Source: Heterostelium album PN500 (taxonomy: Eukaryota; Evosea; Eumycetozoa; Acytosteliales; Acytosteliaceae). Taken from it: 64,000 bases of DNA. The stretch is from positions 1,178,001-1,242,000 of the forward strand of contig NW_008805068.1 in the NCBI RefSeq assembly GCF_000004825.1, written 5' to 3'. Position numbers and translations under genes: made by a program. The notes below the pieces were generated by a model. It did not search any database. It worked only from the letters and a program-made list of their open reading frames with translations, and was not told the DNA's origin. Below are positions 35,501 through 48,029 of this stretch, piece by piece; position 1 is the stretch's first letter, and each line of letters opens with the position of its first letter.

Positions 35501-37633
35501 CCAACCATAACCACAGTCATCGCCAACAACCAAGTGTTGAATGTATGAATCAGAAACAAAATCAAACCAAACTAAACTAAACTTCAAAGAAAAAACTATA
35601 GGATATCATCAATAAAATTGATTTCCTTTTTATTATATAAACAACAACCAACATCAACAACAAACAACAATAACATTTATTTATTTAAATTCTATTTATA
35701 ATTATATGTATATAAAATATATTTATTAATAATTAATCAAACGTAATCATTTACAAAATATAAATTATACACTGTTGTTGATATCATATATAAAAAAGAT
35801 ATTATATATTATTTATTTTATTTATTTTTTTAAAAACTAAAAAATAATTTATTTTTAAAATCTATCTATAAAAAAATAGTTTATTTTTGAAGTTATTGTG
35901 TTTTCGTTAACAACAATCATTATTAATGTTCTATCAAATTAAAAATTAAGTTCCTATCGAAATTAAACTGTTTTCTCACAGGATAAAATTGACCTTTTTG
36001 TAAAAATAAAAAGTGTAAGTAACCAATAGCAATGATTTCTCTCAGTCAAATCTGAGATCTTTAATTTTGTCACTAAATCAAAATGGCTGAGATGCTCCAA
36101 AATCAACAATTTTTTTCATATTACCACTCTCAATCAATCAATTCCTTTTTGTTCAAATTTTTGTTTTTTTTTTGATCATAAAAATAATGATCTTTCTTTT
36201 TTTTTATCCAATAGTTTAGTTTTTTCATTTTTCATTTTTTTGATCGAAATCATTGATGTTTGGTTTCAGTAACAACAAAAAATGAAATTTAATTCGAAAA
36301 AATGGTTTGTCAAGATATTTTTGTTTTAAAAACTCTTTTTTTGTCTAAATACCCAAAAACAAGTCTGATCAGTTTAAAGCTTTAGAAATCTCGAAAAAAC
36401 CGTTTATGATCATCTCCCAAGTCAGACCAAACACTTTTTTTCATTTAATTTGTTGATCAAAAACAATATTGTCACAACCCAAATCGATAGCACTCCTTAT
36501 TCCATATCGAAGGGGTTAACAACTCCAACCAGTAAAACACTTCACATGAAAACCACCACCATGACCCTTAATCCTAATAGACCTATGGAGTGATTGCATT
36601 GTGTTGTGTGTTTGTGTGCGATTTTATTTTATTAACTAGTGTGTGTTGTTTTGCCTATACTCTTGAAATCACCCCCACATCAATATAGAGTGATGGGTGG
36701 TTTACAGACCGATTTCATTGTTATTTTGTAACCACACACTACGGTAAATCAATTCTTTCAAAGGTGGAGACTGTTGGTTTATTCGACACTCATCACAACT
36801 CAGTGACAACACACACACTGATCACACAGATATATCACACATGTTTCCATTTACCTCTAATATTGATTGGCTAAACACTTCAATCACACATTTAATCACA
36901 TATTGGTCTAACAAGTAATTTTGATAGGCATGTTGTCTTTGTGTGTTTATTGTGATCACTGTTCCATCAGTCATATGCACCAGTAGACCGACTAATAAAG
37001 TCTATCAGTTTTCTATTCATAGAGTTTGTTAAATAAGAGTTGATGATCAGAGTGAAATCTCGAAAATCTATTTCACTTTATGGTTCTACTATTCCAAACT
37101 GTTTAATTTAATTTTACTAAACCAACAACAAGATATCTAAAGTAATTGATTGATAACCTCAAATGACTATCATTTTCTATCGGATATTTATTATTATATT
37201 TATTCCAACCAACCAACAAACTTAAAACTAAACCTAACTTTAATCTCATTACCTACTAAAGAAAACCTTTTAGTCAAAGACAATCATATCCTATTGTCAT
37301 ATGAAATCAATAATACTTTAGTTGGATAGTTTAGTTTAGTTTAGTTTAGTTTTTATTAATTTTAAAAATCAAATCAATAATTATTATCTATCTATCTATC
37401 TTTATTTATTTAGTACCATTACATATCAATTTATTATTTTATAGATATATAGTTTATTTTTTAATATTTTATTTTAAACATTTGTTGTAATATTATTTTA
37501 AAAACAACTAATGATTTCATTTCTATAAACAAATAATTTAGAAATTATTATATTATAGAAAAATCTAAAAAACACAGTTTTATATTTTTATTTATTTATT
37601 TATTATATTTTTATCGTTTTTTTATTTATTTAG
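32533..37633. other. 5.1-kb divergent intergenic region between the GCN2-like kinase and the GATA factor
   Basis: No supported gene. Short ORFs such as 33591-33773 look like chance. Features seen are a GT repeat near 34590-34610, CACA-rich patches near 34830-34850 and 36780-36840, a TTTAG repeat at 37328-37350 and a CTAT repeat near 37388-37400. Several patches (for example 34700-35500 and 36470-37130) are less AT-rich than normal spacer, which suggests regulatory or non-coding transcribed sequence. Confidence 0.5.
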
Positions 37634-39676
37634 ATGAATATACAAAGATTTGGCTCAGAGCAAACCAGAAGAGAAAATAATATGAATACCATTTATCAAC
37701 AAACTCAATATCCAATTCCACATTTCCCACCAAATTATTATTTACACCCACATCACACAGCTTCGACAATGCCACAACCAAGTCCAAGAAATACCACTTC
37801 CTATCCATATGAAAATGGAACCAATAGATCATCTCCATCAAATAATTATTTGTAAGTAATTTAATAAATAATATAATAATTAATATTAACCTTATTTTCT
37901 TTATTTTTTAGTCCATTATATCAACAACAAGATGTTTATAGTCATCAACAATTTAAGATATCCAAACCACAAATAGTACCAACACCAATCCAACCATATA
38001 CTTATCATCAAGGATACCACATGAGTCCACAATATTCACAACAACCACAATACCATCAACCACAACAACCACAACATCCATTTTCATATAATAAACAACA
38101 TATAGAATTGTAAGTTACAAACATTTATTATTAAAAATATAATTTATTAACATTTTATTATTAATATATAGTTATGACCAACTTATTCAACAACATCCAC
38201 ATAAAGAATTTCAAAACAAAGATAGTCTGTTCTATCCTCCTTCCATCATTCCATCACCAAGACCAAATAATATTAATAACACCAACGTCAGACCAGTGAC
38301 CTCCCCACCACCACAACATTTGACCACAATCGATATTTCACCATCTTCTTCATCCTCTTCTTTGTACAGTCCAGATGCACATCGTCCTATTTATTCTCCT
38401 CCATTAAATCAACAACAACAACAAAAATTACAAACTTCTCATTTATCTCCACAATATTCCGCTTCACCATTGTCTTCACCATCTCAACCACAAAACAATC
38501 AACATCAACAACAACAACCATCACCTATTTCCTACCACTCACCATCTTCATCGTTTACTTCTTTACATCAACCACAACCGCAATATCCAATCACTCAGTT
38601 ATACAATTTAGATGGTAGCTCAAGTATAATCAGTGTATTTTGGAAAGTCACCTGATCGCCAACAACTTCATCTCTATGGGGGTAGCAGTGCAGCATCTAC
38701 CAAGAGTATTCTGAATGACGATGAACCAACTCTTGGCCATATAACAAACAACAATGCCAATATTATTTTCAAAGAGAGACCTCACATCCCCAAGATTTCA
38801 TTACCAGTTACTGGTAATCAACCTATTGCCACTGAACAAGAAGAGAGCTTCGTAGATGAATCAGACAGCAAGTCTACAACATCGACTATAGTCAACGATG
38901 ACTCTGATCAACCAAGTAGCGATAGAAGTAGCAGTGCTGCTTCTACTACAACCACCACTACTACCTCTAGCTCATCGTCGAAAAGACATAAGGACAAAGA
39001 CAGTAGTAAAGAGAGAGGAGATAAGGATAAGGAATCAAAGAAATCGAGTAAAGTAAACAAGAGACCAGATGAAATCAAAGTAAAGAAACAAAGAGGTAGA
39101 CCTAGAAAGGAACGTCCAACCTCTTGTTTGGGTTGCAATACCAGTACCACTCCAGAGTGGCGAAGAGGTCCTCTCGGTCAGAGTCTGTGCAACGCTTGTG
39201 GAATTCAATATGCCAAGCGTGTGAAACGCGAGAGAGAAGCACGCCTTCGTCATAGTATTGCAAGTATTGTCAACTACGACGATGTAGAACCACTCGACCA
39301 CTTTAACAATAGTTATAAATCGTCAACCAGTAGCATTGATACTATCGATCAACTAGATGATTTCAATAGTAGAATCAACATTAGAAGTAACAATATCAAT
39401 AGCTATTACAATAATATAATGGATGAAAATGATGATCTTCCACTGGAAAGCAGTAGTACACCTAGAAGAGGATACAACAGTCAAAGAAGAAGTAGTATCA
39501 GTAGTTTGAGTAGTAGCAGTGGCTACGAAAGCTATAGCAGTGACATCGAGTCGGATACTACATCGATTGGTGGTAGCACACCCAGAACCGGCACACCAAG
39601 ATTAGGAACACCAAGAACAAGTACACCTCCTAGAATCATCAACAACAGTAACAACAACAACAATAGAAAGGAATAA
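37634..39676 (+). CDS. GATA-type zinc finger transcription factor, 3 exons, frame broken once
   Basis: Exons 37634-37851, 37912-38109 and 38172 onward join in frame, both introns GTAAGT...TAG in phase 2. The N-terminal half is rich in Gln, Pro, His and Ser. The frame stops at 38653-38655, while the continuation is open one base out of step from 38630 to the stop at 39676. Removing one T of the TTTT run at 38638-38641 would restore continuity. The zinc finger is at 39119-39240: CLGC, 17 residues containing TTPEWRRGPLG, then CNAC and a basic tail KRVKRERE. It would bind GATA sites in nuclear DNA. A Lys/Asp/Ser-rich basic region precedes the finger and a Ser/Thr-Pro-rich tail follows. D. discoideum has many GATA factors (stkA, gta genes); I cannot assign an orthologue. 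Confidence 0.88.
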
Positions 39677-40033
39677 GATCCATTTCCAAATAAACAAACA
39701 ATTTTTTTTTTTTTAGAGTATTATTACATTCAACTAAACCAAACCAACTTTATTATTTTAACATCTTTTCTTCTCTCTATTGAATATATTACACACATTG
39801 GGTTAGTTTTTTATTTCTAAAAATTTGAATTAAAGTGGGTCGACTCACAATAATAGATCATAAAAAAGTACAATTGAAGCAAAGAATAAACCATTATTTG
39901 TTTCATCATACAAAACATTCTCTCTTGTCTTTGAACTTAGTACTTATTCATTTTAACCAAGGATTCACAATTCAATACTAAAAAAAACCAAACAAAAAAA
40001 TCCCATGATATGAATTATTTTAGTTTTTAAAAA

Positions 40034-40078
40034 GTAAGCGACCGAATTAATTAAAACGAACAAAGCCAAATTAGCTCT
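40034..40078 (+). repeat. Direct repeat copy 1
   Basis: The unit has two conserved blocks, GTAAGCGACCGAATTAA and ACGAACAAAGCCAAA followed by T(T)AGCT. It recurs 227 bp downstream with a slightly different spacer. GC-containing sequence like this is unusual in 3' intergenic DNA here. Confidence 0.7.
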
Positions 40079-40260
40079 GTTTTGATCTTTATGGTCATGG
40101 CAGTTGTATCCTTCAATACGTTAAAAGTCATAGGGAGGCAAGATAATATTCCTACATTCATTTGGACAACAATATCAGTTTGTTTCATCCATCCATTCAG
40201 TAGGAACAGTATTAATATTTAAAAAAATAAAATAAAAATAAAAAAATAATATTTAAAAAA

Positions 40261-40307
40261 GTAAGCGACCGAATTAAGTGAAAAAACGAACAAAGCCAAA
40301 TAAGCTG
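40261..40307 (+). repeat. Direct repeat copy 2
   Basis: This is the second copy of the unit at 40034-40078, preceded as in copy 1 by an A-tract. It lies about 130 bp beyond the UMP synthase stop codon. Confidence 0.7.
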
Positions 40308-40439
40308 TTTTAAAAGATTCTTTTTAAAGATGCGCACAATTCCCAATCAATCTTTTTTGATTAATATGACAAGTTAAAATATTAAATGATGTTTATAAAT
40401 AATTGTTTTATTTTGTTTGTTGTTATTTTTTAATTTAAT

Positions 40440-42054
40440 TTAATTTAATCTTGATTCATAGGCAGCCCATGCAGCTTGTTTATATTTGATTGCCTCTGAT
40501 TTTGGTTCACTGTTTTGATAGATACCTCTACCGACAATGATTACATCGGTACCCTTCTCCTTGACAACATAGTCTGGAGTGTTGTATTGTTGTCCCATGC
40601 TGTCACCTTTGGAGTTGAATTGGATACCTGGTGTCATCAAAACAAAGTTGTCGCTCATCGATTCCAATCTCTCTTGACAAATGAATCCCATTACAGCATC
40701 GGAATTCTGTTTACCCATTTCAATCATTTGATTTGTATATTCACCGACACACAAAGATCCCTCTGTTATTATTAATTTATCAATGATATTAGTCGACTTC
40801 TAATATAATCATTACATTTATCTATCTATTATTTTAATCAAACAGTACTTACTTGATGACATTTGAGCGAGTAAAAGTAAACCGGCACCGGTTTGTTTGA
40901 TTGAATCTCTGAAACCATCGATAATAGCAGGACCGGCTACACCATGAATGGTCACCATATGTGCCCACTTGGAGATATGGTATACTCCACTTTCGAATTG
41001 ATATTTAACAGTGTTACCGATATCTGCAAACTTTCTATCCTCCTATAAATATGTACATTTGTTGTTTAGTTAGATTAACATTAACTTTGAGTTGTACAAA
41101 ATATGTAATAGGGTTGACAAATTTACTTACAAAAATTAAAAAGTTATGCTTTGATGCAATTTGTTCGAGTTGGTGAACAAAATCTTGGTCATAGTCGTCG
41201 ATGATGTCGACATGTGTCTTTAGTACACAGATTTCAGAACCAATGGAATCGGCCAAGTTCAATACTTCTTGTTTACGGGTGAGATCTACTGCTACTGCCA
41301 AATTGGTCTTCTTTGTGGCCATGATATTGAAAAGTTTGGAAGCGGTTGGGTTGGTAGCGAGTTTTGCACGTTCCTCATAGGTGAGGTATTTCTTTGCTGG
41401 CTTTGGTGCTGGTGCAGCAGCTGGCATTTGCGATGCGGCTGGCACGGTGACAGCACGGTTGGCTTCGAGGAAAGAGTTGACCAATGCCAAGGTTGGCTCG
41501 TCGAGTTTGCCTTGTTTGGTGAGGGTGTCGATCAACTCCTCCATGGTGATGACAGAGTGCAACTTCAAGCCGTGTTTGGCTAGCTCTTGACGTGCTCCCT
41601 GTTGACGATCGAGCAACACAACGACGTCGGTGACGACGAGTCCGCTGGCGTTCAAGTCACGCACGGTCTCGAGCACGGATGCACCCGAGGTGACGAGATC
41701 CTCGACGACCAACACGTTGTCACCGGCTTTGTAACGACCCTCGATCAGTTGAGCGGTACCGTAGTTCTTTGCTTCCTTACGACGCATTACCATCGGAGTG
41801 TCGTGGGCGATCGACATCGCGGTGGCAATTGGTAGCGCGGTGTAGGGAACACCACAGACGATGGGTGGCATCGAAGAGTCTTGACTGACCTTTTGGTACA
41901 TCATCTCGGCGATTTGAGATAGCAACACCGGTGAGCTAACAGTGACTCTAAGATCAATGTAGATCGGTGACATAATACCACTCTTCAATTTGAATTGACC
42001 TAATTTGACAGCGTTGATCTCATGTAATCTACTGACCAATGTATTTAAATCCAT
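40440..42054 (-). CDS. pyr56: UMP synthase (OPRT-OMP decarboxylase fusion), 3 exons
   Basis: Exons 42054-41131, 41042-40853 and 40762-40440 join to 478 residues, matching UMPS of about 480. The bifunctional enzyme makes OMP from orotate and PRPP, then decarboxylates it to UMP, the last two steps of pyrimidine synthesis. The N-terminal orotate phosphoribosyltransferase shows the PRPP loop [18 protein letters not shown]. An Ala/Pro-rich linker follows, then the OMP decarboxylase barrel with its catalytic [13 protein letters not shown] motif (assembled across the first intron), TPGIQF, GQQYNTP and the phosphate-binding IIVGRGI. The order OPRT-ODC is that of animals and amoebae. Introns are GTAAGT...ATAG and GTAAGT...ACAG. 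The second half of exon 1 is GC-richer than average, as in highly expressed genes. Confidence 0.96.
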
Positions 42055-43267
42055 TTTTTCAATAATATATAATTTTTATTTAAAAAGTAATAAAAGTAAT
42101 TAAATGTTTATTTATATATTCGATATAATAAAAAAAAAAAGGTAGTAAATTTTTTACTAAAAATGATTAATTTAAATTAATACGAAAATCATACATATGA
42201 TTTCGTTTTAAAATTCATCGGAATTTAAAAAAAAAACGAACAAAGTTATTTTATTTTATTTTATTTTTAAAATTTCCCATCAACTAAATCAGGAATTGAG
42301 AAAAATTCAAGTGTTTATTTATTTATTTTCTTTTAATATACAGATAGAAACAGAAGCATTTATTTGAATTTATAGTTGCTTAGTAATATCTTTTGAAAAT
42401 ATTGTTAATTTGATAAACTATAAAAAAAAAATGTTTAAAATCTAATAATATTGAATAAAAAGAAATCGAAATATATTACACAACTACATGTCTACTTTGA
42501 CAGTAATTAAATGTTTAATATTTACAAATTAAAATCTATATCTTTAATTAATTGTGAATACAAATCATAACTCCACTTACTTTCTAGAAAATAACAAAAA
42601 AAAAAACAAATATAATAAAATCAATCAAATAAAAATACTACTTTGATTACAAATAACTTACTATTGAGAAATGAATTTAATGATCAAGATTATAAATATA
42701 TATATTTTTTGGTTATCGTATATCTTTCGATTCAACATCAAGGCAATGAAATTTGAGAGATAATATGGATTCCTATGATCGTTCTTCTTCAATAAGCTTA
42801 AATTAAAGTTACCATTTTTTGTTTTATGACTTGTCAAACAAATTTAATCGATAATTTTTCCCTCCTTTTTTGTTTATTTTTTTAATTGTTTTCATACATT
42901 TTTTTTTTTGGTTGTAGTAATTATTTATATATATATATATCTTTATTAATCAAAGAATTGAAAAATAAATGAACATTGATTCATTCATCTTTTATAAACA
43001 CTTAAACTCTCACAAAACTAAATAACCAAAAAAAAATTAACTACTTAATTAATTGTATATGTATAGCTAATTGGTATTTCACAAATAACATATTATTATT
43101 GTTGTTGTTGTTTAATGTTGTTTCATTCTTTCTTTCACACAATCATTCTTTAGATTAGAATAAAGTTAGAAAGAAAGAACTTATTTAAATTGTATTATAT
43201 ATATATATCTATTTATCTATCTAATTTTCAAATTATTAAAAATAAAAAGAACATAGATTTTTGGAGA
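42055..43267. other. Divergent promoter region between UMP synthase and the DP factor
   Basis: These 1.2 kb contain no gene. An imperfect inverted repeat (42182-42206, ACGAAAATCAT...ATGATTTCGT) lies about 150 bp upstream of the UMP synthase start, with AAAACGAAC (42233-42241) next to it. AT and TATATA runs sit near 42926-42940. Confidence 0.5.
42233..42241 (+). promoter_or_regulatory. AAAACGAAC motif upstream of UMP synthase
   Basis: It lies about 180 bp upstream of the UMP synthase start codon, on the opposite strand to that gene. It is the same 9-mer as upstream of wdr3. Function is inferred only. Confidence 0.25.
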
Positions 43268-43571
43268 ATGAGTGACCATCATGATCCATCTACGAATTTC
43301 ATAGAGTTGGAATCCGCTTTGGATGACCATGTAAATGGCAATGGTGGTGGTGGCGTTGTTGTTGGTGTTACCACCGAATCGATGTCTCTTCACGAGCGTG
43401 TATTGAAGATATGCAAAGAGTCTGGCTTGGATAGTTTGGCACGTGATTCAGGTTTCATACAAAACGATGAAATACCAACACTTAGAGATTATGGTGGTGG
43501 TACAACTCAACAGCAACAACAACCTTATTTCCAACAAGGTGGTGGTTATGCACAACAACAACCTTTTAATA

Positions 43572-43616
<45 letters not shown>

Positions 43617-44791
43617 GACAAAATTCAACAACACCAATACCAACAACTACTACAACAACAACAATGGCGGATTATTATTTGATGGGTGACCTGAGGAGTA
43701 AGACTAGTACTGGCAATAGCAACAGTTCATCTCAGACATCGACACCTCCATTTACATCACCATACTCTAGTCAACAATCGTCGTATTCTCAATCATCTTT
43801 GGCATCGTCATCAGCATCACAATCAAACTATTATCAACAACAACAACCTTTGACGTCAACAACAACAACAACTACTACTACAACAACAAACAATAGCAAT
43901 AACAATAACAATAATAATTTAAATAGTTCAATTGATATGAGTTTGAATCAATCTATTAATACAGAGTTACCATCGTTTAACTCGGGTTTCAATCATCTCT
44001 TTGAACAGAACTCTATATCGGTGGATGAACACGCCAACAAAAAGACAAAGAAGGAAGACAAAGGACTTAGATTTCTCAGTATGAAAGTCTGTCAGAAAGT
44101 GCAGAGCAAGACAAACACCTCCTACAGCGAGGTGTCCAATGAGATCATCAACGAGATCGTAATGGAAAACATCAAGTCGGGCATGACCAACGCCGACATC
44201 AAGACAAACACCATGAAGCGACGTATCTACGACGTGCTCAACGTCTTCCAAGCGATGGGAATCATCACCAAAGAAAAGCAGACGATCAGCTGGATCGGAC
44301 TGCCCACATCGGCACCACCACCCGCGTCACACACCTCGCTCGAGCGACAAAAGCAAGATCTGCAGGCGCGTCTCCGTGCCAAAAAGATGGCGTACAAAGA
44401 ACTGCAGTTCCAGGAGCGTCTCTATCACACACTGATAGACCGCAACGAAGAGATGGTCGCCAACACCAACAACACTAGCACTGGAAGTTCCGGAAGCACC
44501 GGCAGCAACGGCGAGAACGACCGTATCCACCTCCCCTTTATTGTGGTGAACACCAAGAGCACCTCTGTCATCAACTGCGAAGTGGAGTCGGACCGCTCCA
44601 AATACTTTTTCAACTTTACACAACCGTTTGAGATACACGATGACAGCGAGCTGATAAAGAAACTGACATTCATACCGCCACATCCGACCAAACAGATGCA
44701 CTACAAAAAGAAGAGAAGAAAAGATGAAACATCGTTTATCGATTCCTCAATCGACCAATCTTTTGATTATAATGGAACTGAGAATGAATAA
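43268..44791 (+). CDS. Transcription factor DP (E2F dimerisation partner)
   Basis: The 507-residue protein begins at ATG 43268 (MSDHHDPS). The open frame extends 26 codons further upstream, but that part is spacer-like and hydrophobic, so the later start is preferred. The N-terminal half is low complexity (Gln, Asn, Thr, Ser). The winged-helix DNA-binding domain lies at about residues 260-350: GLRFLSMKVCQKVQ, then NTMKRRIYDVLNVFQAMGII and TKEKQTISWIGLP. This is the DP rather than E2F version, which has RRRIYDITNVL. It is followed by a leucine/arginine-rich coiled coil (LERQKQDLQARLRAKKMAY) and the DP-specific C-terminal block (HLPFIVVNTKSTSVINCEV, FNFTQPFEIHDDSELIKKL). DP binds E2F site DNA as a heterodimer with E2F and controls cell-cycle genes; no E2F gene is in the window. 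Codons in the conserved part are GC-rich. Confidence 0.93.
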
Positions 44792-45769
44792 TCAAAAAAA
44801 AAAAAACAATGTTTTATTTATTTTTAAACAATAATTATTTCAACATCAAAATTGTTGGTCAAATGTAATATTCCTATATTTCTCTTTCTTTCTTTCTTTC
44901 TTTTTCAATCAAACCAGAATATTTCAAACACATATATAAACATTTTTCATTTTCTTATCAAATCAGATAGATTCCAAAAAGATATTAAAAAATCAACAAA
45001 TCTACTTTCCTAAATTATATAACCAAACAAATAAATATCAAATATCAAATATTTATTTTAACAAATAATATTAATTGAAATAAAATGTATTCATTTTCAA
45101 ATTTCTCAATTTTAAAATTGTTTTTGATTAAGATCAATCCTGGTTCAAAGATGGTGGTTGGTGATTGAAAAACTGACGAGCAGTGCAAACACAGTTTTTT
45201 GATTTTTTTTTATTTTTGTTTTTAATTTAGAATCCGCTGAAGAAAAGCCCAAAAAAACGATTTTTTCAAAAAAAAAACAAAAAAAAAACAATTTGATAAC
45301 ATTTTTCTTTTTTAATTTTGGATTTCAACTTTTATTGTGACATAATCATTCTTTATTTATTGTTTATCATTTCTCTTCTTTTCTTTTAAATCAAACAGTG
45401 CAGTGTTGTTGTTGATTGACTTTGACCTTTTTTAAAACAAAACAACGAAAATATCATAATCACCACAAATCTTGTTGTCCAACCATCAACCATAGCAACG
45501 AGTTCATCATTTATTTCCATTTCTAGAAAGATTGATCAAACAAAAATCAAAAAAGTTTTTGTTTTTTTATTTTTTTAATCGACAGATATTATCACACCTT
45601 CATCCACCTCCACATTTCACAAATTCACTCGACATTTCCACCCCTCATAGTTTTTAATTACCATGTTTTGATTAAGATAGAAGAGATTTTCAAGTAAATT
45701 ATTTTTATTTTAAACTTTAGTTTTTAGCCAAATAGTAATAATACAAATACAGAAATATACAGAACAACA
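44792..45769. other. Intergenic region between the DP factor and the HTTM gene
   Basis: No gene is supported. It contains a CTTT repeat near 44883-44905 and several A/T tracts. The stretch 45380-45660 is CA-rich, consistent with a promoter or 5' leader. Confidence 0.5.
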
Positions 45770-48029
45770 ATGTTTGGTAGCGGCAACAGTAAATCTAAAG
45801 ATTCTGTTGGTGTTGATAAAACAATATGGAGAAGACTATATGAAATATTCATAGTAAACACTCTCTATTTGGATTACAGAAGTATGGCACTCTACAGAGT
45901 TGCAATGTCACTCTATTTGTTGTCGGACCTGTTTTGGCGTTCACAGTATCTCATGCACCACTATACTTGGTACGGACAGTATCCAATGTCGATGGGTGCT
46001 CAGGGAACAGAGCTGCGTTTTTCGATTCATCTCATCAACGGCTCCATTCCTTTCCAGTTCATGCTATTCGCTACCGCCTGGGCATTCGCAACAATGATGC
46101 TCGTTGGCTACCGCACTCGTTTCTCTGCATTCATGTCATACCTGCTACTGGCATCACTTCAGAATCGTAACATCTACGTTCTCGACGGCAGTGACGACTA
46201 TGTCCGAACGATGTTGTTCTGGTTGATATTTATGCCCAGTGGCAAAGTCTATTCCATCGATTCACTAAGAATTCAACCGACAGCCACAATTGGAAGTTCT
46301 GGACAAACCTCTGAAACTTCTCATAATAATAATAATAATGACAACAACAACAATAATAATAATAACAATAACAATAATAATAATAGACATTTATCATTTG
46401 CAACCATTGGATTTATAGTCCAATTTGCAACTATTTATATATTCACAGCATTATTAAAACATGGTGATGATTGGCATGTTACTTATGATGCAGTTCACTA
46501 TGCATTGAATTTAAAGGAATTCAATTATGGTTTGACCGATATCTTGATTCAATTCCCAGAGTTTTTAAGATTCCTAACAAGAGTAAGTAAATTAAAAAGT
46601 GGACAACTATTTGTTTTGCTTTAATAGGTTTATTAATTTTCTGTTTTTTTTTTTAGGTCACATTGGCATTTGAATATTTAGGACCCATTTTTATGGTATC
46701 ACCAATCTTTAACACACAACTAAGATTACTATCGATATGTGGATTTGTAGCAATGCACATTGGATTTGGAGCATGTATAAACATCTATCTATTTATTGTT
46801 ATTCCAATGGTTTGTTCATGTGGATTCGTACCAACACCATTCTGGGATTTTGTAATATCAAAGATTTCATCAAACAAAGAAAGAAATCATTTATCTGTAT
46901 GTATTGTAAAAAAGATTATCTTATCTTTTCTATATTATTCAAATATTAATTTAAAATTTTCATTTGCTATTTAGATTTTCTATGATTCTAAATCAAAGAA
47001 TGTAGAATATATGCTGTTTGCATTTAAGAAATTCTTTTTAATTTCACAAACTCCAATTGTTAAAATAGTAAATTCAAGTGGTGGTTCATCTTCAGGAGCA
47101 TCCGAACAACGCCTCGACGAAGATGGTATTCACATTTCAGAATTCATTCCATTGAATGACCAATTCAAATCGAAATACTTTTCCGCTCAATTCCAAGGTG
47201 AAGTATATTGTGATTACGATGCATTCGTTGTATTGGTATCACAATCATGGTTACTTTGGCCACTTGAAATCATTGTAAATTCACCATTCTTTGAAAAGAT
47301 TATTAGTAAATTCCATTTATTTATTGTAAGTAAATAATAATAATTTATAATAATAATTATTTCTTATTAACTTTATTGATTTTAAATTTAAAAAAGGATT
47401 GGTTAAACAATAGTAATAGTGAATATAATTTAAATAGATATAAAACAACAGTACCAACATCATCCAATAAGAATAACAGTAATAATAGTGGAATGTTGAG
47501 TAAAGTAGGCAGAATATTATTTACGATTATCATTCCTCTCGTTTTTATATTGTATGTACCCTATTGGAATTACAATGGATATATGCGACAATCGGATCCA
47601 ACCTATCCATCACCTCATTTTGCCTCGATTGCCTATGTGTTCAAGACCGATCAGTGGTGGGGAATGTTCGCGCCGAACCCGCCGAAATACAGTCGTTGGC
47701 TTGTTATTCCTGCGAATTTCGAGAAGTACACTGGCATCGATCTGCTGCAACCCGAGCCAAAGGCAGCGGACTACAAAGCGAACCCGATCTACACATTCAA
47801 CAGTGGTCAGCGCCAACGTAACTTCCTCATGTCGATCTTGTTCCACGATGACCTGCGTCTGCACTACGGTCGATTCATCTGTAGAACCTGGAACATCTAC
47901 TATCCGGATGCCGAGCGTGGCAAACTAAAGAACTTTAAGATCGTCGCTGTACAAAGAAATACCAGACCACCCTACGATGATTCTCCCGCCGAATACTTTA
48001 AAGAAGATATATGGGTGCATACATGTTAA
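45770..48029 (+). CDS. HTTM-domain (gamma-carboxylase-like) membrane protein, 4 exons
   Basis: Exons 45770-46582, 46657-46896, 46975-47325 and 47397-48029 join, all in phase 0, to 678 residues. The N-terminal half is an HTTM domain (horizontally transferred transmembrane), related to vitamin K-dependent gamma-carboxylase, with several membrane segments: ALYRVAMSLYLLSDLF, FMLFATAWAFATMMLVGYRT, and YVRTMLFWLIFMPSGKVYSI. An Asn-rich insertion near 180-205 precedes further segments (FIVQFATIYIFTALLKHG). Exon 3 (about 352-468) resembles a DCC/DUF393 thiol-oxidoreductase fold beginning IFYDSKSKNVEYML, but the DxxCxxC cysteines are replaced. Exon 4 carries one more membrane segment and a C-terminal WGMFAPNPPKYSRW block typical of bacterial HTTM proteins. 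The substrate is unknown; true gamma-carboxylation is unproven. HTTM proteins are mostly bacterial, hinting at old transfer. Confidence 0.85.

Larger units (their letters stand above)
39677..40439. other. Convergent 3' region between the GATA factor and UMP synthase
   Basis: No gene is seen in these 763 bp. The region holds the two copies of a short direct repeat (40034-40078 and 40261-40307) that include the AAAACGAAC motif. Confidence 0.6.

Noticed and set aside
38613-38632. A 19-nt GT...AG intron to explain the GATA frame change
   Set aside because: Too short for a spliceosomal intron here (others are about 60-380 nt) and not AT-rich enough.
43190-43267. Upstream start for the DP factor
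   Set aside because: The extra 26 codons read as spacer-like Tyr/Ile/Lys-rich sequence with no family similarity, and a good ATG follows.
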